This document shows positions 8,811 through 17,027 of a DNA stretch of 64,000 nt, one piece after another (within the stretch, counting starts at the first letter, position 1; every line of letters starts with the position of its first letter). A program made the translations under genes and the position numbers. The stretch lies in assembly GCF_014217685.1 (NCBI RefSeq), contig NZ_CP043653.1, forward strand, positions 62,001-126,000, in the 5' to 3' direction. Source of the DNA: Glaciihabitans sp. INWT7. GTDB taxonomy: Bacteria > Actinomycetota > Actinomycetes > Actinomycetales > Microbacteriaceae. Under the pieces are notes generated by a model. The model had not been told where the DNA came from. It ran no database searches and saw only the letters and a program-made list of their open reading frames with translations.

Positions 8811-9664
8811 TGACCGCGATCCAGACCCGGATGCCGCAACGCACCCGCCGACGCCGTCGTTTCAGCGGCTGGCACCTGTTCCTTGCGCCGGTCGCCGTCT
8901 TGTTCGCCATCCCCTTCGTGCAGATGTTCCTCACTTCGGTGAGCCCCACCGCGGAGATCAACAGGTTCCCCCCGCGCTTCTTCCCCTCCACCATCACCTT
9001 CGATGGCTACGCGAAGCTGTTCGACCAGTCGCAGATCTTCCTCTGGCTCGGCAACACGGTGATCGTCTCCGCTTCGGCGATCGTCTCGCACCTCGTCCTG
9101 TGTTCCCTCGCCGGCTACGGATTCGCCCGACTCAAGTTCCCCGGGCGCAATTTCGGCTTCCTCGCGGTGCTCGCGACGATCATGATCCCGACGCAGCTGC
9201 TCATGATCCCGACCTACATCGTGTTCTCCCGGATCGGACTGATCGACACCCTCGGGGCCGCGATCGTGCCGTGGCTCGCGTCCGCGTTCGGCATCTTCCT
9301 GATGCGCCAGTTCTTCCTGTCCCTCCCGGCCGAGCTCGAGGAGGCCGCGCTGATCGACGGATGCACCAGGCTGCAGGTCTTCTTCCGCATCATCCTTCCG
9401 CTGGCCCGACCGGCCCTCGCGACCCTCGCGATCTTCACGCTGTTGAGTTCGTGGAACGACCTGGTCTGGCCGTTGATCGCGATCAACGACGCTCACGCCT
9501 TCACGCTGCAGCTCGGACTGGCGAACTTCCAGGGCACCCGCCGCACCGATTGGTCGCTGCTGATGGCGGGCAATGTCATCGCGACGCTTCCGCTCATCCT
9601 GTTCTTCATGTTCGCCCAGAAGCAGTTCGTCGCGACGATGACCTTCTCCGGGCTGAAAGGATGA
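8810..9664 (+). CDS. ABC sugar transporter permease (MalG/UgpE type)
   Basis: Second permease of the importer, 284 residues, with a basic N-terminal stretch followed by about six membrane spans. Its EAA loop reads LEEAALIDGCTRLQVFF. The start codon overlaps the preceding stop as TGATG. The C-terminal part (FMFAQKQFVATMTFSGLKG) is the typical ending of MalG-like permeases. Confidence 0.92.
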   Translation: MTAIQTRMPQRTRRRRRFSGWHLFLAPVAVLFAIPFVQMFLTSVSPTAEINRFPPRFFPSTITFDGYAKLFDQSQIFLWLGNTVIVSASAIVSHLVLCSLAGYGFARLKFPGRNFGFLAVLATIMIPTQLLMIPTYIVFSRIGLIDTLGAAIVPWLASAFGIFLMRQFFLSLPAELEEAALIDGCTRLQVFFRIILPLARPALATLAIFTLLSSWNDLVWPLIAINDAHAFTLQLGLANFQGTRRTDWSLLMAGNVIATLPLILFFMFAQKQFVATMTFSGLKG

Positions 9665-9687
9665 GGCTGACGACGGAGGAGTCTGGA

Positions 9688-10614
9688 ATGCGAATTCTCG
9701 TGGTGGGGGACGCCAACGTCGACCTCGTGCTGCGCGGAGACGTGATCCCTCGCTTCGGCCAGGCGGAACAGCTGCTGGATTCGGCCGATCTCACCCTGGG
9801 GAGCTCGGCCGGGATCGTGGCGCACGGACTCGCCCGGCTCGGGATGCCGACTGCCCTCGCGGCCATTGTGGGCGACGACGAGTTCGGTCGGCTGACCCGA
9901 CGCTGGCTCGTCGACGCGGGGGTGGATGTCGCGCCCGTCGGCGTGCACCCGACGCTGCCCACCGGACTCTCGGTGATCCTCTCCGCCCCGGCCGACCGGT
10001 CGATCCTCACATTGCTCGGGTCCATTCCGACCCTCACCGCGCGCGCGGTGCTTGAAGCGGCATCCGGCGCCACCCATGCGCACTTCGCCTCGTATTTCCT
10101 GCTTCCCGATCTCGCCGCGGAACTGCCGGCGGTGCTCGGAAGCCTCCGCTCACAGGGCATCACGACGAGTCTCGACACCAACTGGGACCCGGCAGAAGAA
10201 TGGGCCGGCCTCGCCGCGGTGCTGCCGCTCGTCGACATCCTGCTTCCCAACCTCGAGGAGCTGCGGGCGATCGCCGGCGTACTCGGCGTGACCGGTGACA
10301 CCGACGAAGACCTGGCGCGAGGGCTCGCCGCACTCGGTCCGCGCGTGGTCGCGAAGGCGGGCCGGGAGGGCGGATGGTCCGTGGCCGCCGATTCCCCGGT
10401 CGTGCGCGCTCCGGGGCTGGTGCTCGACGCGGTAGACACTACGGGCGCCGGCGACAGCTTCGACGCGGGGTATCTCGCGGCCGTGGCAAGCGGAGTCGCC
10501 TCAGAGACCGAACGGTTGCGCTGGGCCACAGTGGCAGGGTCGCTCTCCACGCGAGCCGCCGGAGGCACGCCGGCCCAGGCGACGATGCCAGAGCTCGCCG
10601 CGCACCTCGGATGA
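9688..10614 (+). CDS. PfkB-family carbohydrate kinase (ribokinase-like)
   Basis: A 308-residue ribokinase-fold kinase that transfers phosphate from ATP to a sugar hydroxyl. The C-terminal PfkB signature DTTGAGDSFDAGYL, with the catalytic Asp, is complete, and the N-terminal part has VVGDANVDLVLRG. Start ATG 9688 has an excellent GGAGGA site seven bases upstream; an earlier in-frame ATG at 9661 overlaps the permease stop but would add an unlikely leader. It probably phosphorylates the sugar imported by the preceding transporter. The exact sugar cannot be told. Confidence 0.87.
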   Translation: MRILVVGDANVDLVLRGDVIPRFGQAEQLLDSADLTLGSSAGIVAHGLARLGMPTALAAIVGDDEFGRLTRRWLVDAGVDVAPVGVHPTLPTGLSVILSAPADRSILTLLGSIPTLTARAVLEAASGATHAHFASYFLLPDLAAELPAVLGSLRSQGITTSLDTNWDPAEEWAGLAAVLPLVDILLPNLEELRAIAGVLGVTGDTDEDLARGLAALGPRVVAKAGREGGWSVAADSPVVRAPGLVLDAVDTTGAGDSFDAGYLAAVASGVASETERLRWATVAGSLSTRAAGGTPAQATMPELAAHLG

Positions 10615-11537
10615 TCACTTTCGTCGCCCTCAGCCCCTCGGTGGACGTCACCTATCTCGTCGAGGAATTCGCAGAGGGCGGCACCTTCCGGCCGACTGCA
10701 GTGATGCGGGTCGCAGGAGGCAAGGCACTGAATGCGGCGCGCGCGGCCCGGGTGGTGGGGGCCTCCGTGCGGGCGGTGGCGATTCTGGGGGGTACGAGCG
10801 GAGATTTCGTGCGGCAGCAGCTCGCGGTTGCCGGGGTGCCGCTCGAGACCGTGGATGCCGTGGCGGAGACCCGCACGTGCGTGTCGGTCGCTTCGGCGGC
10901 CAGCGGGCTGCTGACCGAGCTGTACGAGCATCCGTCCGCCATCAGCACCGACGAGCTCGCCGCGCTGGAGCGCCTGCTCGGGCGCCCCGGGGAACCCGGC
11001 TGGTGGGCGATCTCCGGCGGGATGCCGTCGTCGATTCCGGTCGACGAGCTCGCCGGCATCGTGCGTCTCGGCCACTCGCTCGGACAGAACGTGGCCATCG
11101 ATACGCATGGCGCGGCGCTCGCGGCGGCCCTCGATGCTCGACCAGACCTCGTGAAGGTGAACCGGCGGGAGGCGGCGGAACTGTTGGGCGCCGACGCCGA
11201 CGCCGGCGCGGACGCCTTCACCCTGGCCCAGCGCATCCGCTCGGTGACCCGTGGTCGGGTGGTGATCACGGACGGCGCGGAGGGGTCGATCGCGGTCGAC
11301 GACTCATCGCGCTGGCGGGCGACGTGGACCGGTGCCATCGGCCGGTTCCCGGTCGGCAGCGGTGACAGCTACCTCGGCGGGTTGCTTGCCGGCATCGACC
11401 GCGGGGATCCGTTCGACGATGCTCTCCGCCTGGCGGCCGGTGCCGCGACCGCGAACGCGCTCGTTCCCGGCGCCGGGGTCTTCACGGCCGATGCCGCCGC
11501 GCAGATCGCCGAGGAAGTCGTGGTCTCGGAGGGCTGA
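10611..11537 (+). CDS. 1-phosphofructokinase/tagatose-6-phosphate kinase-type PfkB kinase
   Basis: A 308-residue PfkB protein of the FruK/LacC branch, which phosphorylates a sugar monophosphate to the bisphosphate. It opens with VALSPSVDVTYLV and has the phosphosugar motif VAGGKALNAARAAR, where the family usually has GGKG. The ATP/anion-hole motif reads PVGSGDSYLGG rather than GAGDS, but the catalytic Asp is kept. Start overlaps the previous stop (ATGA). It fits as the step before the bisphosphate aldolase at 1252-2097. It ends the operon; a repeat-rich region follows. Confidence 0.85.
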   Translation: MITFVALSPSVDVTYLVEEFAEGGTFRPTAVMRVAGGKALNAARAARVVGASVRAVAILGGTSGDFVRQQLAVAGVPLETVDAVAETRTCVSVASAASGLLTELYEHPSAISTDELAALERLLGRPGEPGWWAISGGMPSSIPVDELAGIVRLGHSLGQNVAIDTHGAALAAALDARPDLVKVNRREAAELLGADADAGADAFTLAQRIRSVTRGRVVITDGAEGSIAVDDSSRWRATWTGAIGRFPVGSGDSYLGGLLAGIDRGDPFDDALRLAAGAATANALVPGAGVFTADAAAQIAEEVVVSEG

Positions 11538-11562
11538 CGCCCGCGGGCGGGGTGGTCCGTCG

Positions 11563-11672
11563 CGTGAACCCGTCGCGGCGGGGTTACGCCGTCGTGGAGG
11601 GAGACACGACTCCCGCCGCGAGGAGCGTAGGCCTCCGCGAGGGCGCGTAGCTCCCGCCGCGAGGGATTCACG
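11563..11672. repeat. intergenic repeat-rich inverted/direct repeat element
   Basis: Arms at 11563-11582 and 11653-11672 are inverted copies (18 of 20 bases match). Between and over them lie three ~20-bp direct copies of a CTCCCGCCGCGAGG-type unit (11610-11630, 11631-11650 variant, 11651-11672), and GGCGGGGTTACGCC occurs on both flanks. It sits between convergent genes and could be a bidirectional terminator or a REP-type palindromic repeat. Confidence 0.5.
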
Positions 11673-11687
11673 TCGGCGGGGGCGGGG

Positions 11688-12677
11688 TTACGCCCCCGCG
11701 CTCGCCGCCAGCCGGTCGAAGAGCGCGTCGAGCTCTGGATCGACGATCTGCTGTTCGGGATGCGCGTCGTACCAGCCCATGATCTCTCGGGCACCCTCAG
11801 CGAATCCGATCGTGGGGTTGAACGCGGGAACCAGTGACTTCACGAGACTGTTGTCGAAGACCATCGAGTGGCTGCGGTCACCGAGGTGACCCGCTCCCAT
11901 GTCGGGGTCTGCCGCGGCGATCGCGTCGGAGGTCACATGCACGATGTTGGGCACCACGCCGGCCGCATCCGCCATCAGGTGGGTGATCTGGGTCCAGCTG
12001 AGCAGCTCGTCCGAGGTGATGTGGATGGCGCCGCCGATCGTGTGCGGATTGCCGAGCAGGCCCACGAATCCGACGGCGAAATCGCGGGCATGGGTGAGGG
12101 CCCAGAGGGAAGATCCATGGTCGTGAAGCACGACCGGTGCGCCTCGGCGCATGCGGTCGATCGCGGTCCAGCCCCCGTTGAGCGGCAGGCTCGTTCGGTC
12201 GTAGGTGTGCGAGGGGCGCACGATGGTGACGGGGAACCCACTCTGGCGGTACTCCGCGATGAGCAGATCCTCAGAGGCGATCTTGTCGCGGGAGTACTGC
12301 CAGTAGGGGTTGCGCAACGGGGTCGACTCCACGATCGGCAGCCGCACCGGCGGCTTCTGGTACGCGGATGCCGAGGAGATGAACACATACTGGCCCACGC
12401 GCCCGCTGAAGAGCTCGACGTCCTGCGCGACATGTCCGGGGGTGAAGGCCACCATGTCGACCACGACATCGAACTCGCGACCGGCGAGGGCATCCGTCAC
12501 CGAGGCGGGATCCCGCACATCCGCGACGAGCTCCTCTGCGCCGAGCGGCACGGGGCGAAGCGTGGACTGACCCCGGTTGAGCAGGGTCACCTTGTGGCCC
12601 TCTTCGATGGCGCGGGCGCTCGCCGCGGAGCTGATCGTTCCGGTGCCGCCGATGAACAGGATCGAGAGAGGTGTCAT
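11688..12677 (-). CDS. NAD(P)-binding epimerase/dehydratase-like (atypical SDR) protein
   Basis: A 329-residue extended/atypical SDR with the N-terminal dinucleotide motif FIGGTGTIS and a tyrosine-lysine pair in YWQYSRDK. Members act on nucleotide sugars or serve as reductases or regulators; the substrate here is unknown. DMVAFTP and YVFISSASAYQ give the usual Rossmann strands. The start overlaps the stop of the upstream MarR gene (ATGA), so the regulator and this enzyme are co-transcribed and the gene is probably under that regulator's control. Confidence 0.82.
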   Translation of the reverse strand: MTPLSILFIGGTGTISSAASARAIEEGHKVTLLNRGQSTLRPVPLGAEELVADVRDPASVTDALAGREFDVVVDMVAFTPGHVAQDVELFSGRVGQYVFISSASAYQKPPVRLPIVESTPLRNPYWQYSRDKIASEDLLIAEYRQSGFPVTIVRPSHTYDRTSLPLNGGWTAIDRMRRGAPVVLHDHGSSLWALTHARDFAVGFVGLLGNPHTIGGAIHITSDELLSWTQITHLMADAAGVVPNIVHVTSDAIAAADPDMGAGHLGDRSHSMVFDNSLVKSLVPAFNPTIGFAEGAREIMGWYDAHPEQQIVDPELDALFDRLAASAGA

Positions 12678-13105
12678 GCCTCTACGGTCGCCGCTGCGAT
12701 GAGCTTCGTCAAGTCATCGCGGATACGTTCGAGCTCTGCTAGGGGCATCCCGAGTCGCTCGACGATCTGGGGCGGCACCGCCTCGGCCCGCGCGCGAAGG
12801 GCGGCGCCATCCTCGGTCAGTCGCACATCGAGGGCGCGCTCGTCTGTGGCGCTGCGGGCGCGCGTGACCAGTCCTGCCGCTTCGAGTCGCTTGAGGAGGG
12901 GAGAAAGCGTCGCGGGCTCGAGCAGCAGGGTTGCGCTGATGTCGCTGACCGTGCGTGGGCTGCGCTCCCACAGCGCGAGCATCACGAGGTACTGCGGATG
13001 GGTCAGGCCGAGGGGCTGGAGTACGGGTCGGTAGAGCGCGATGACGCTGCGGGAGGCGGCAGCCAGCGCGAAGCAGACCTGGCGATCGAGGGCGAGCGGA
13101 TCCAT
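12674..13105 (-). CDS. MarR-family regulator, OhrR-like with N-terminal cysteine
   Basis: A 143-residue winged-helix repressor. Cys11 in DRQVCFALAAASR sits where the peroxide-sensing cysteine of OhrR lies. The recognition helix region is LLLEPATLSPLLKRLEAAGLV, with the wing in RSATDERALDVRLT. ATG 13105 follows a TAAGCT box by six bases with no ribosome site, suggesting a leaderless transcript. The gene is divergent from the small protein at 13157 and co-transcribed with the epimerase-like gene; a perfect palindrome between the divergent starts is the likely operator. Confidence 0.88.
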   Translation of the reverse strand: MDPLALDRQVCFALAAASRSVIALYRPVLQPLGLTHPQYLVMLALWERSPRTVSDISATLLLEPATLSPLLKRLEAAGLVTRARSATDERALDVRLTEDGAALRARAEAVPPQIVERLGMPLAELERIRDDLTKLIAAATVEA

Positions 13106-13133
13106 GTTCCCAGCTTAGCGAGTACACTATTAG

Positions 13134-13145
13134 TTAGTGCACTAA
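13134..13145. promoter_or_regulatory. palindromic operator, likely MarR site
   Basis: The perfect 12-bp palindrome TTAGTGCACTAA overlaps the region about 17-30 bases upstream of the TAAGCT box of the MarR gene and runs into the AAGGAG ribosome site of the divergent small gene. A related half-site, AGTACACTA, is next to it. Binding here would block both directions. Confidence 0.55.
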
Positions 13146-13156
13146 GGAGTCGAAGA

Positions 13157-13357
13157 ATGGTTGCAAAACGCCCGTGGTGGGACCGCCTGAACCGACGGCT
13201 GCTGCCCTACATCGGCCCTCCTCCGCTCGGACCGTACAACGAAGAGCCCCTGCCTCCCACTCAGGCGAAGGCCTGCCCGGTGTGTGGAAACCCGATGGTG
13301 GATCACGACGTCGAGCGGCGCGCGGATCGACCGACACAGCTGCACTGCCCCGCCTGA
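13157..13357 (+). CDS. small hypothetical protein with CPVCG zinc-knuckle motif
   Basis: A 66-residue protein starting MVAKRPWWDRLNRRLLPY, rich in prolines in the middle, with a CPVCGNPM motif and a further Cys near the C-terminus (LHCPA). The ribosome site AAGGAG lies seven bases before ATG 13157, which makes translation very likely. I do not recognise a named family; a small zinc-binding protein is suggested. The shared operator implies repression by the divergent MarR protein. Confidence 0.75.
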   Translation: MVAKRPWWDRLNRRLLPYIGPPPLGPYNEEPLPPTQAKACPVCGNPMVDHDVERRADRPTQLHCPA

Positions 13358-13448
13358 GGCGACAACCTCTCCGGTAGGCGTGCGCTCCGGATCGTGCGGG
13401 CACAGGGATCACTCGGCGGCGCCGGGTGGCAGCTCGGAGCGCGGAACT

Positions 13449-14105
13449 TCAGCCGAGCAATAGCGTGCCGAGCTCCTCTGCAGTCGCGGCGACACCGATC
13501 GTGCCGACCTGCTCGGCTACGGTGCCGTAACCCCATTCGACGAAGATCGTGGGTACCCCGTGCTCGGCCGCCCCCTGCACGTCGTGCTCGCGGTCGCCCA
13601 CCATCACGGGGCGCGAGATGTCTGCGCCGAGTGCCTGCAGACGCCGCAGGGCTTCGGCGACGACATCCGCCTTTCTGCTGCGCACCTCGTCTTCCGAGGC
13701 GCCCGTGATCACCGTGAAGTAGTGTGCGAGCCCGTAGTAGTCGAGTGCGGTGGTGGCGGGCAGCTCGGGCTTCGAGGTTGCGAGGGAGACGGGGATGCCG
13801 CTCTCGTGGACGCGCTTCAGCAGCGCAGGAAGACCCGGGTACACCGAGCTGTTGAAGACCCCGGTCTGAAGGTAGTGCGGCCGGTACACGTCGAGGGCGT
13901 GATGGGCTTCGTCCACCGTCATCCCTGCCAGGTCGCGGAATGAGTCGAGGATGGGCGGTCCGACATAGGCGAGGAGCTCCGCCGGGCTCGGCACGGGTCG
14001 GCCGAGCCGCTCGAAGGTCCAGGCGAGGCTCGCGGTGATGCCGGGAGCCGAATCGATGATGGTGCCGTCGAGGTCGAAGAGGAAGCAACTCCAGTTTGTG
14101 GTCAC
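13449..14105 (-). CDS. HAD-superfamily phosphatase (phosphoglycolate phosphatase-like)
   Basis: A 218-residue HAD hydrolase with the nucleophile motif LFDLDGTIIDS, the Thr/Ser motif VSLATSKPEL, the Lys of motif III and the metal motif MVGDREHDVQGA. The helical cap between residues ~15 and 80 places it near Gph/PpaX, small phosphomonoesterases acting on phosphoglycolate, pyrophosphate or sugar phosphates. GTG start 14105 is seven bases after a TAGGCT box, consistent with a leaderless mRNA. Confidence 0.85.
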   Translation of the reverse strand: MTTNWSCFLFDLDGTIIDSAPGITASLAWTFERLGRPVPSPAELLAYVGPPILDSFRDLAGMTVDEAHHALDVYRPHYLQTGVFNSSVYPGLPALLKRVHESGIPVSLATSKPELPATTALDYYGLAHYFTVITGASEDEVRSRKADVVAEALRRLQALGADISRPVMVGDREHDVQGAAEHGVPTIFVEWGYGTVAEQVGTIGVAATAEELGTLLLG

Positions 14106-14148
14106 CGTCGTAAGCCTAGGAGTTGATCGGGGCGCGCCGGCACCGCGG

Positions 14149-14844
14149 TCAGAACAGCCGGTGCTCGCTGTTGTCGAGGCCGCGCATGGCGTCGTAGTCC
14201 AGAAGGAGACAACGGATGCCGCGGTCCTCGGCCAGCATGCGTGCCTGTGGCTTGATCTCCTGGGCGGCGAAGACGCCGGTCACCGGCGCGAGGTGGGGGT
14301 CGCGATTCATCAGCTCGAGATAACGCGTGAGCTGCTCGACACCATCGATGTCCCCGCGGCGCTTGATCTCGATCGCCACCGAGCGGCCCGCGTCATCCTT
14401 CGCCAGGATGTCGACCGGTCCGATCGCCGTCATGTACTCGCGGCGCACCAGGTGCCAGCCGTCGCCGGCGAGCTCGATCTGCTCGGCGAGGAGCTTCTGC
14501 AGGTGCGACTCGACGCCATCCTTCTGCAGGCCGGGATCGATGCCGAGATCGTGGGCGCTGTCGTGAAGGATCTCGTGGATCGAGATCACGAGAAGGTCGG
14601 CGGTTTTCGCCTGGGTGACCTTCCAGATCTCGGCGACGCCGGCATCCGCCTGGTCGGGATCCGGCTCGATGGCGGTCACCGAGCACGGCGGGCTCATCCA
14701 GTTGAGAGGTTTGTAGCTCAGGGAGTCCGAGTGCACGAGTACACTGCCGTCTGCCTTCAGCATGAGGAGGCGCGCGGCAAGCGGCAGGTGCGCACTGAGG
14801 CGCCCCGCGTAGTCGACGGAACACCGGGCAATGACGAGACGCAC
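14149..14844 (-). CDS. nucS: NucS/EndoMS mismatch-specific endonuclease
   Basis: A 231-residue NucS protein, the enzyme that gives actinobacteria and archaea mismatch repair in place of MutS/MutL. It cleaves both strands near G-T, G-G and T-T mismatches. The N-terminal DNA-binding/dimerisation part is followed by the RecB-like nuclease core with GPVDILAKD and [17 protein letters not shown]. The C-terminus ends in HRLF, fitting the sliding-clamp contact of this family. GTG 14844 is six bases after a TAAGAT box, suggesting leaderless expression. Confidence 0.95.
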   Translation of the reverse strand: MRLVIARCSVDYAGRLSAHLPLAARLLMLKADGSVLVHSDSLSYKPLNWMSPPCSVTAIEPDPDQADAGVAEIWKVTQAKTADLLVISIHEILHDSAHDLGIDPGLQKDGVESHLQKLLAEQIELAGDGWHLVRREYMTAIGPVDILAKDDAGRSVAIEIKRRGDIDGVEQLTRYLELMNRDPHLAPVTGVFAAQEIKPQARMLAEDRGIRCLLLDYDAMRGLDNSEHRLF

Positions 14845-14867
14845 CCGACGATCTTAGTTGGAGCGGG

Positions 14868-15713
14868 CTAGCCGGGCGTCGCGCCGGCGATGCGGTGCAG
14901 TACGACGCGGAGTTCCTCCGCCGAGAGTGCCATCCATGGGCCGCCGGGGTTGATCACCAGGCCCCCGTAGGGTGCCTGGATGGCGTCGTGGATGATCTCC
15001 GCCGCGGGTCGGGTGGCGAAGGAGTCCGCAACGTTGCGGGCGCTCACCTCCGGACCGGAGGTGAAGGCGAGCAGCACGGGGTTGCCGTCGGGGTCCACCG
15101 AGTCGCGGATGCGCACGGGCGTGCCATCCGACACCCCGGAGGCGGGAACGGAGTCGGTGTCGACCGCGAGCAGAAGCGGGCCATTCTCGGCGAGGGCGTC
15201 GAGAACCGCGGCCTTGCTGGCTGCGGGGTCCGCGATCTCGAGAGCCTGTTTCACGGCGTCGTTGCGATCCCCGCGCAGCGCGAAGGCCGCATCGCGGTTG
15301 GAGATCGCGCAGGTCGGACCGGCGGGATCGATGTAGAGCCAGCCGTAGCGCTCGGTGGAGGCCAGCTGCAATGCTCCGGCGGCCGGCTGCACGAGTGCCT
15401 GCACGTCGGACAGGTCGTCGGGATGCATCCGGTTGATCTGCTGCTGGGAGGTGAAGGCGAAGAGGGCCGGCCGACCGTCGGGACCGGTGCCCCCGGCGAA
15501 CTGAAGGGTCGCGCCGGCTGGGAAGCTGTAGCTGCCGTCGGCCTCGACAGTGGGGCGGTCGGACCCGGTCGAATCGAGCAGTAGGCGCCCCTGGAGGCAT
15601 CCGCGCACAACATCGAGATAGGTCGACTGCTCGGGTGTCGTTGCGAACGCCTCGACGGCCGCCCGAAGAGAGGCGTTGTCGACGGGTGCCGAATCGGAGA
15701 TCGAGGGCGTCAT
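14868..15713 (-). CDS. SseB-like protein with two SseB N-terminal domains
   Basis: A 281-residue protein built of two related SseB-type modules. The first spans roughly residues 35-125 (LFAFTSQQQINR, GWLYIDPAG) and the second 160-270 (VLLAFTSGPEVSARN, GLVINPGGPW). SseB-domain proteins of actinobacteria have no settled function. No signal peptide or membrane span is seen. ATG 15713 follows a TAGGGT box by six bases, so it is probably leaderless and separate from the MFS gene upstream. Confidence 0.83.
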   Translation of the reverse strand: MTPSISDSAPVDNASLRAAVEAFATTPEQSTYLDVVRGCLQGRLLLDSTGSDRPTVEADGSYSFPAGATLQFAGGTGPDGRPALFAFTSQQQINRMHPDDLSDVQALVQPAAGALQLASTERYGWLYIDPAGPTCAISNRDAAFALRGDRNDAVKQALEIADPAASKAAVLDALAENGPLLLAVDTDSVPASGVSDGTPVRIRDSVDPDGNPVLLAFTSGPEVSARNVADSFATRPAAEIIHDAIQAPYGGLVINPGGPWMALSAEELRVVLHRIAGATPG

Positions 15714-15722
15714 GCTTCGACC

Positions 15723-16961
15723 CTAGTTCGACTGCGCCTTCGCGGGCAAAGGCTCTCGAGCGGCTCCCGACGCGAAGCCGGCGATGGCGACGAGAACGAG
15801 TACGACGAGAAGAGCGTGCAGCAGTCCCACATGCTGCCCGAGGAATCCGATGACCGGAGGGCCGACGAGGAATGCGAAATACCCGATGGTCGCCACGGCG
15901 CTCACTCGCGCGGCGGCGGTCTTCGGATCGTCTGCGGCGGCGGACATCCCCACCGGGAAGCCGAGGGACGCCCCGAGTCCCCAGAACACGACGCCGATGA
16001 CGGAGATCCAGACCACGGGAACGAAGATCACCATGACCAGTCCGATGGCGGCAAGCACCGCCGATCCGCGCAGTACCGGAACGCGGCCGAAGCGGTCGAG
16101 CAGGCTGACCCCGGCGAGGCGTCCAACCGTCATGGACGCCACGAAGATGCCGAGCACGAGCGCGCCGGTGGCCTTCGTCGTGTCATGTCCCTCGACCATC
16201 GCGAGGGCGAGCCAATCGTTTGCGGAGCCTTCGGTGAAGGCCATGCCGAGCACGATGAGTCCGATGACCAGGGTGCGCGGATCCCGCCAGATGCTCAGTC
16301 GACCGCGCCAGGTCTTCGAGTGGTCGTCGTGGGCGACGGCCTCCTCGGCGATGATGTGCTCCGACTGCAGGAAACGCACCGAGACGAGAGCGCCCCCGGC
16401 GAAGATCACCGCGATGACCAGAAGGTGCACCGCAATGGGCAGATGGATGGCTTCGGCCCCAGCACCGAGGGCCGCGCCGATCACCGTGCCGAAGCTGAAG
16501 AAGGCGTGGAACACCGGCATGACGGAACGCCCGAGCACCCGCTCGTTCACCGCGCCCTGCAGGTTCATCGCGACGTCGCAGATGGAGAACATCGAGCCGA
16601 AGATGATCAGTCCGATCATGACGACCGCATAGCTCGGTCCGATGCTCACGCCGAAGCCGGCGACGGCGAACCCGACCGCGCCGACGGTGAGCACCACCGC
16701 GATGGTCCGACGGGCGCCGATGCGCGCGATGACATGGCTCGATGCCAGCAGCCCCACGATCGAGCCGGCCGCGATACCGAAGATCAGGATGCCCATCGAC
16801 GAGGTGGAGACCTGCAGGGCCTCCTTGACCGCGGGGATCCGCGACGCCCAACTGGCCATGGAGAGTCCGCACAGGCCGAAGATGGCGAACAGTGCATTGC
16901 GCCAGGCGAGCACCTGCGGGCGGGAAAGCCCCGCAGAGGTAGTGGAGAGAGGCGTGGCCAT
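15723..16961 (-). CDS. MFS transporter
   Basis: A 412-residue major facilitator protein with about 12 membrane spans, related to YbjJ-type sugar/drug-like transporters. The conserved loop after span 2 is visible as HVIARIGARRTIAVVL, and the matching loop in the second half as LLDRFGRVPVLRGSA. A hydrophilic loop (residues ~205-230) divides the halves. An AGAGGG ribosome site precedes ATG 16961. It is divergent from a LacI regulator, with tandem palindromes between them, so LacI repression of the transporter is likely; the cargo is unknown. Confidence 0.87.
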   Translation of the reverse strand: MATPLSTTSAGLSRPQVLAWRNALFAIFGLCGLSMASWASRIPAVKEALQVSTSSMGILIFGIAAGSIVGLLASSHVIARIGARRTIAVVLTVGAVGFAVAGFGVSIGPSYAVVMIGLIIFGSMFSICDVAMNLQGAVNERVLGRSVMPVFHAFFSFGTVIGAALGAGAEAIHLPIAVHLLVIAVIFAGGALVSVRFLQSEHIIAEEAVAHDDHSKTWRGRLSIWRDPRTLVIGLIVLGMAFTEGSANDWLALAMVEGHDTTKATGALVLGIFVASMTVGRLAGVSLLDRFGRVPVLRGSAVLAAIGLVMVIFVPVVWISVIGVVFWGLGASLGFPVGMSAAADDPKTAAARVSAVATIGYFAFLVGPPVIGFLGQHVGLLHALLVVLVLVAIAGFASGAAREPLPAKAQSN

Positions 16962-16983
16962 GGGACCCTCTGGGAGCGACGGA

Positions 16984-17012
16984 ATCGAATCGATTCGATC
17001 GAACCGATTCGA
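16984..17012. promoter_or_regulatory. tandem LacI-type operators
   Basis: A perfect 16-bp palindrome ATCGAATCGATTCGAT (16984-16999) is followed immediately by a second imperfect copy TCGAACCGATTCGA (16999-17012). The site lies between the divergent MFS and LacI genes and ends 16 bases before the LacI start, so it should control both. Confidence 0.7.
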
Positions 17013-17027
17013 CTACGCTAACAAACC

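Noticed and set aside
11610-11672. Possible CRISPR-like repeat array
   Set aside because: Repeats are adjacent with no unique spacers, differ in length, and no cas gene is near.
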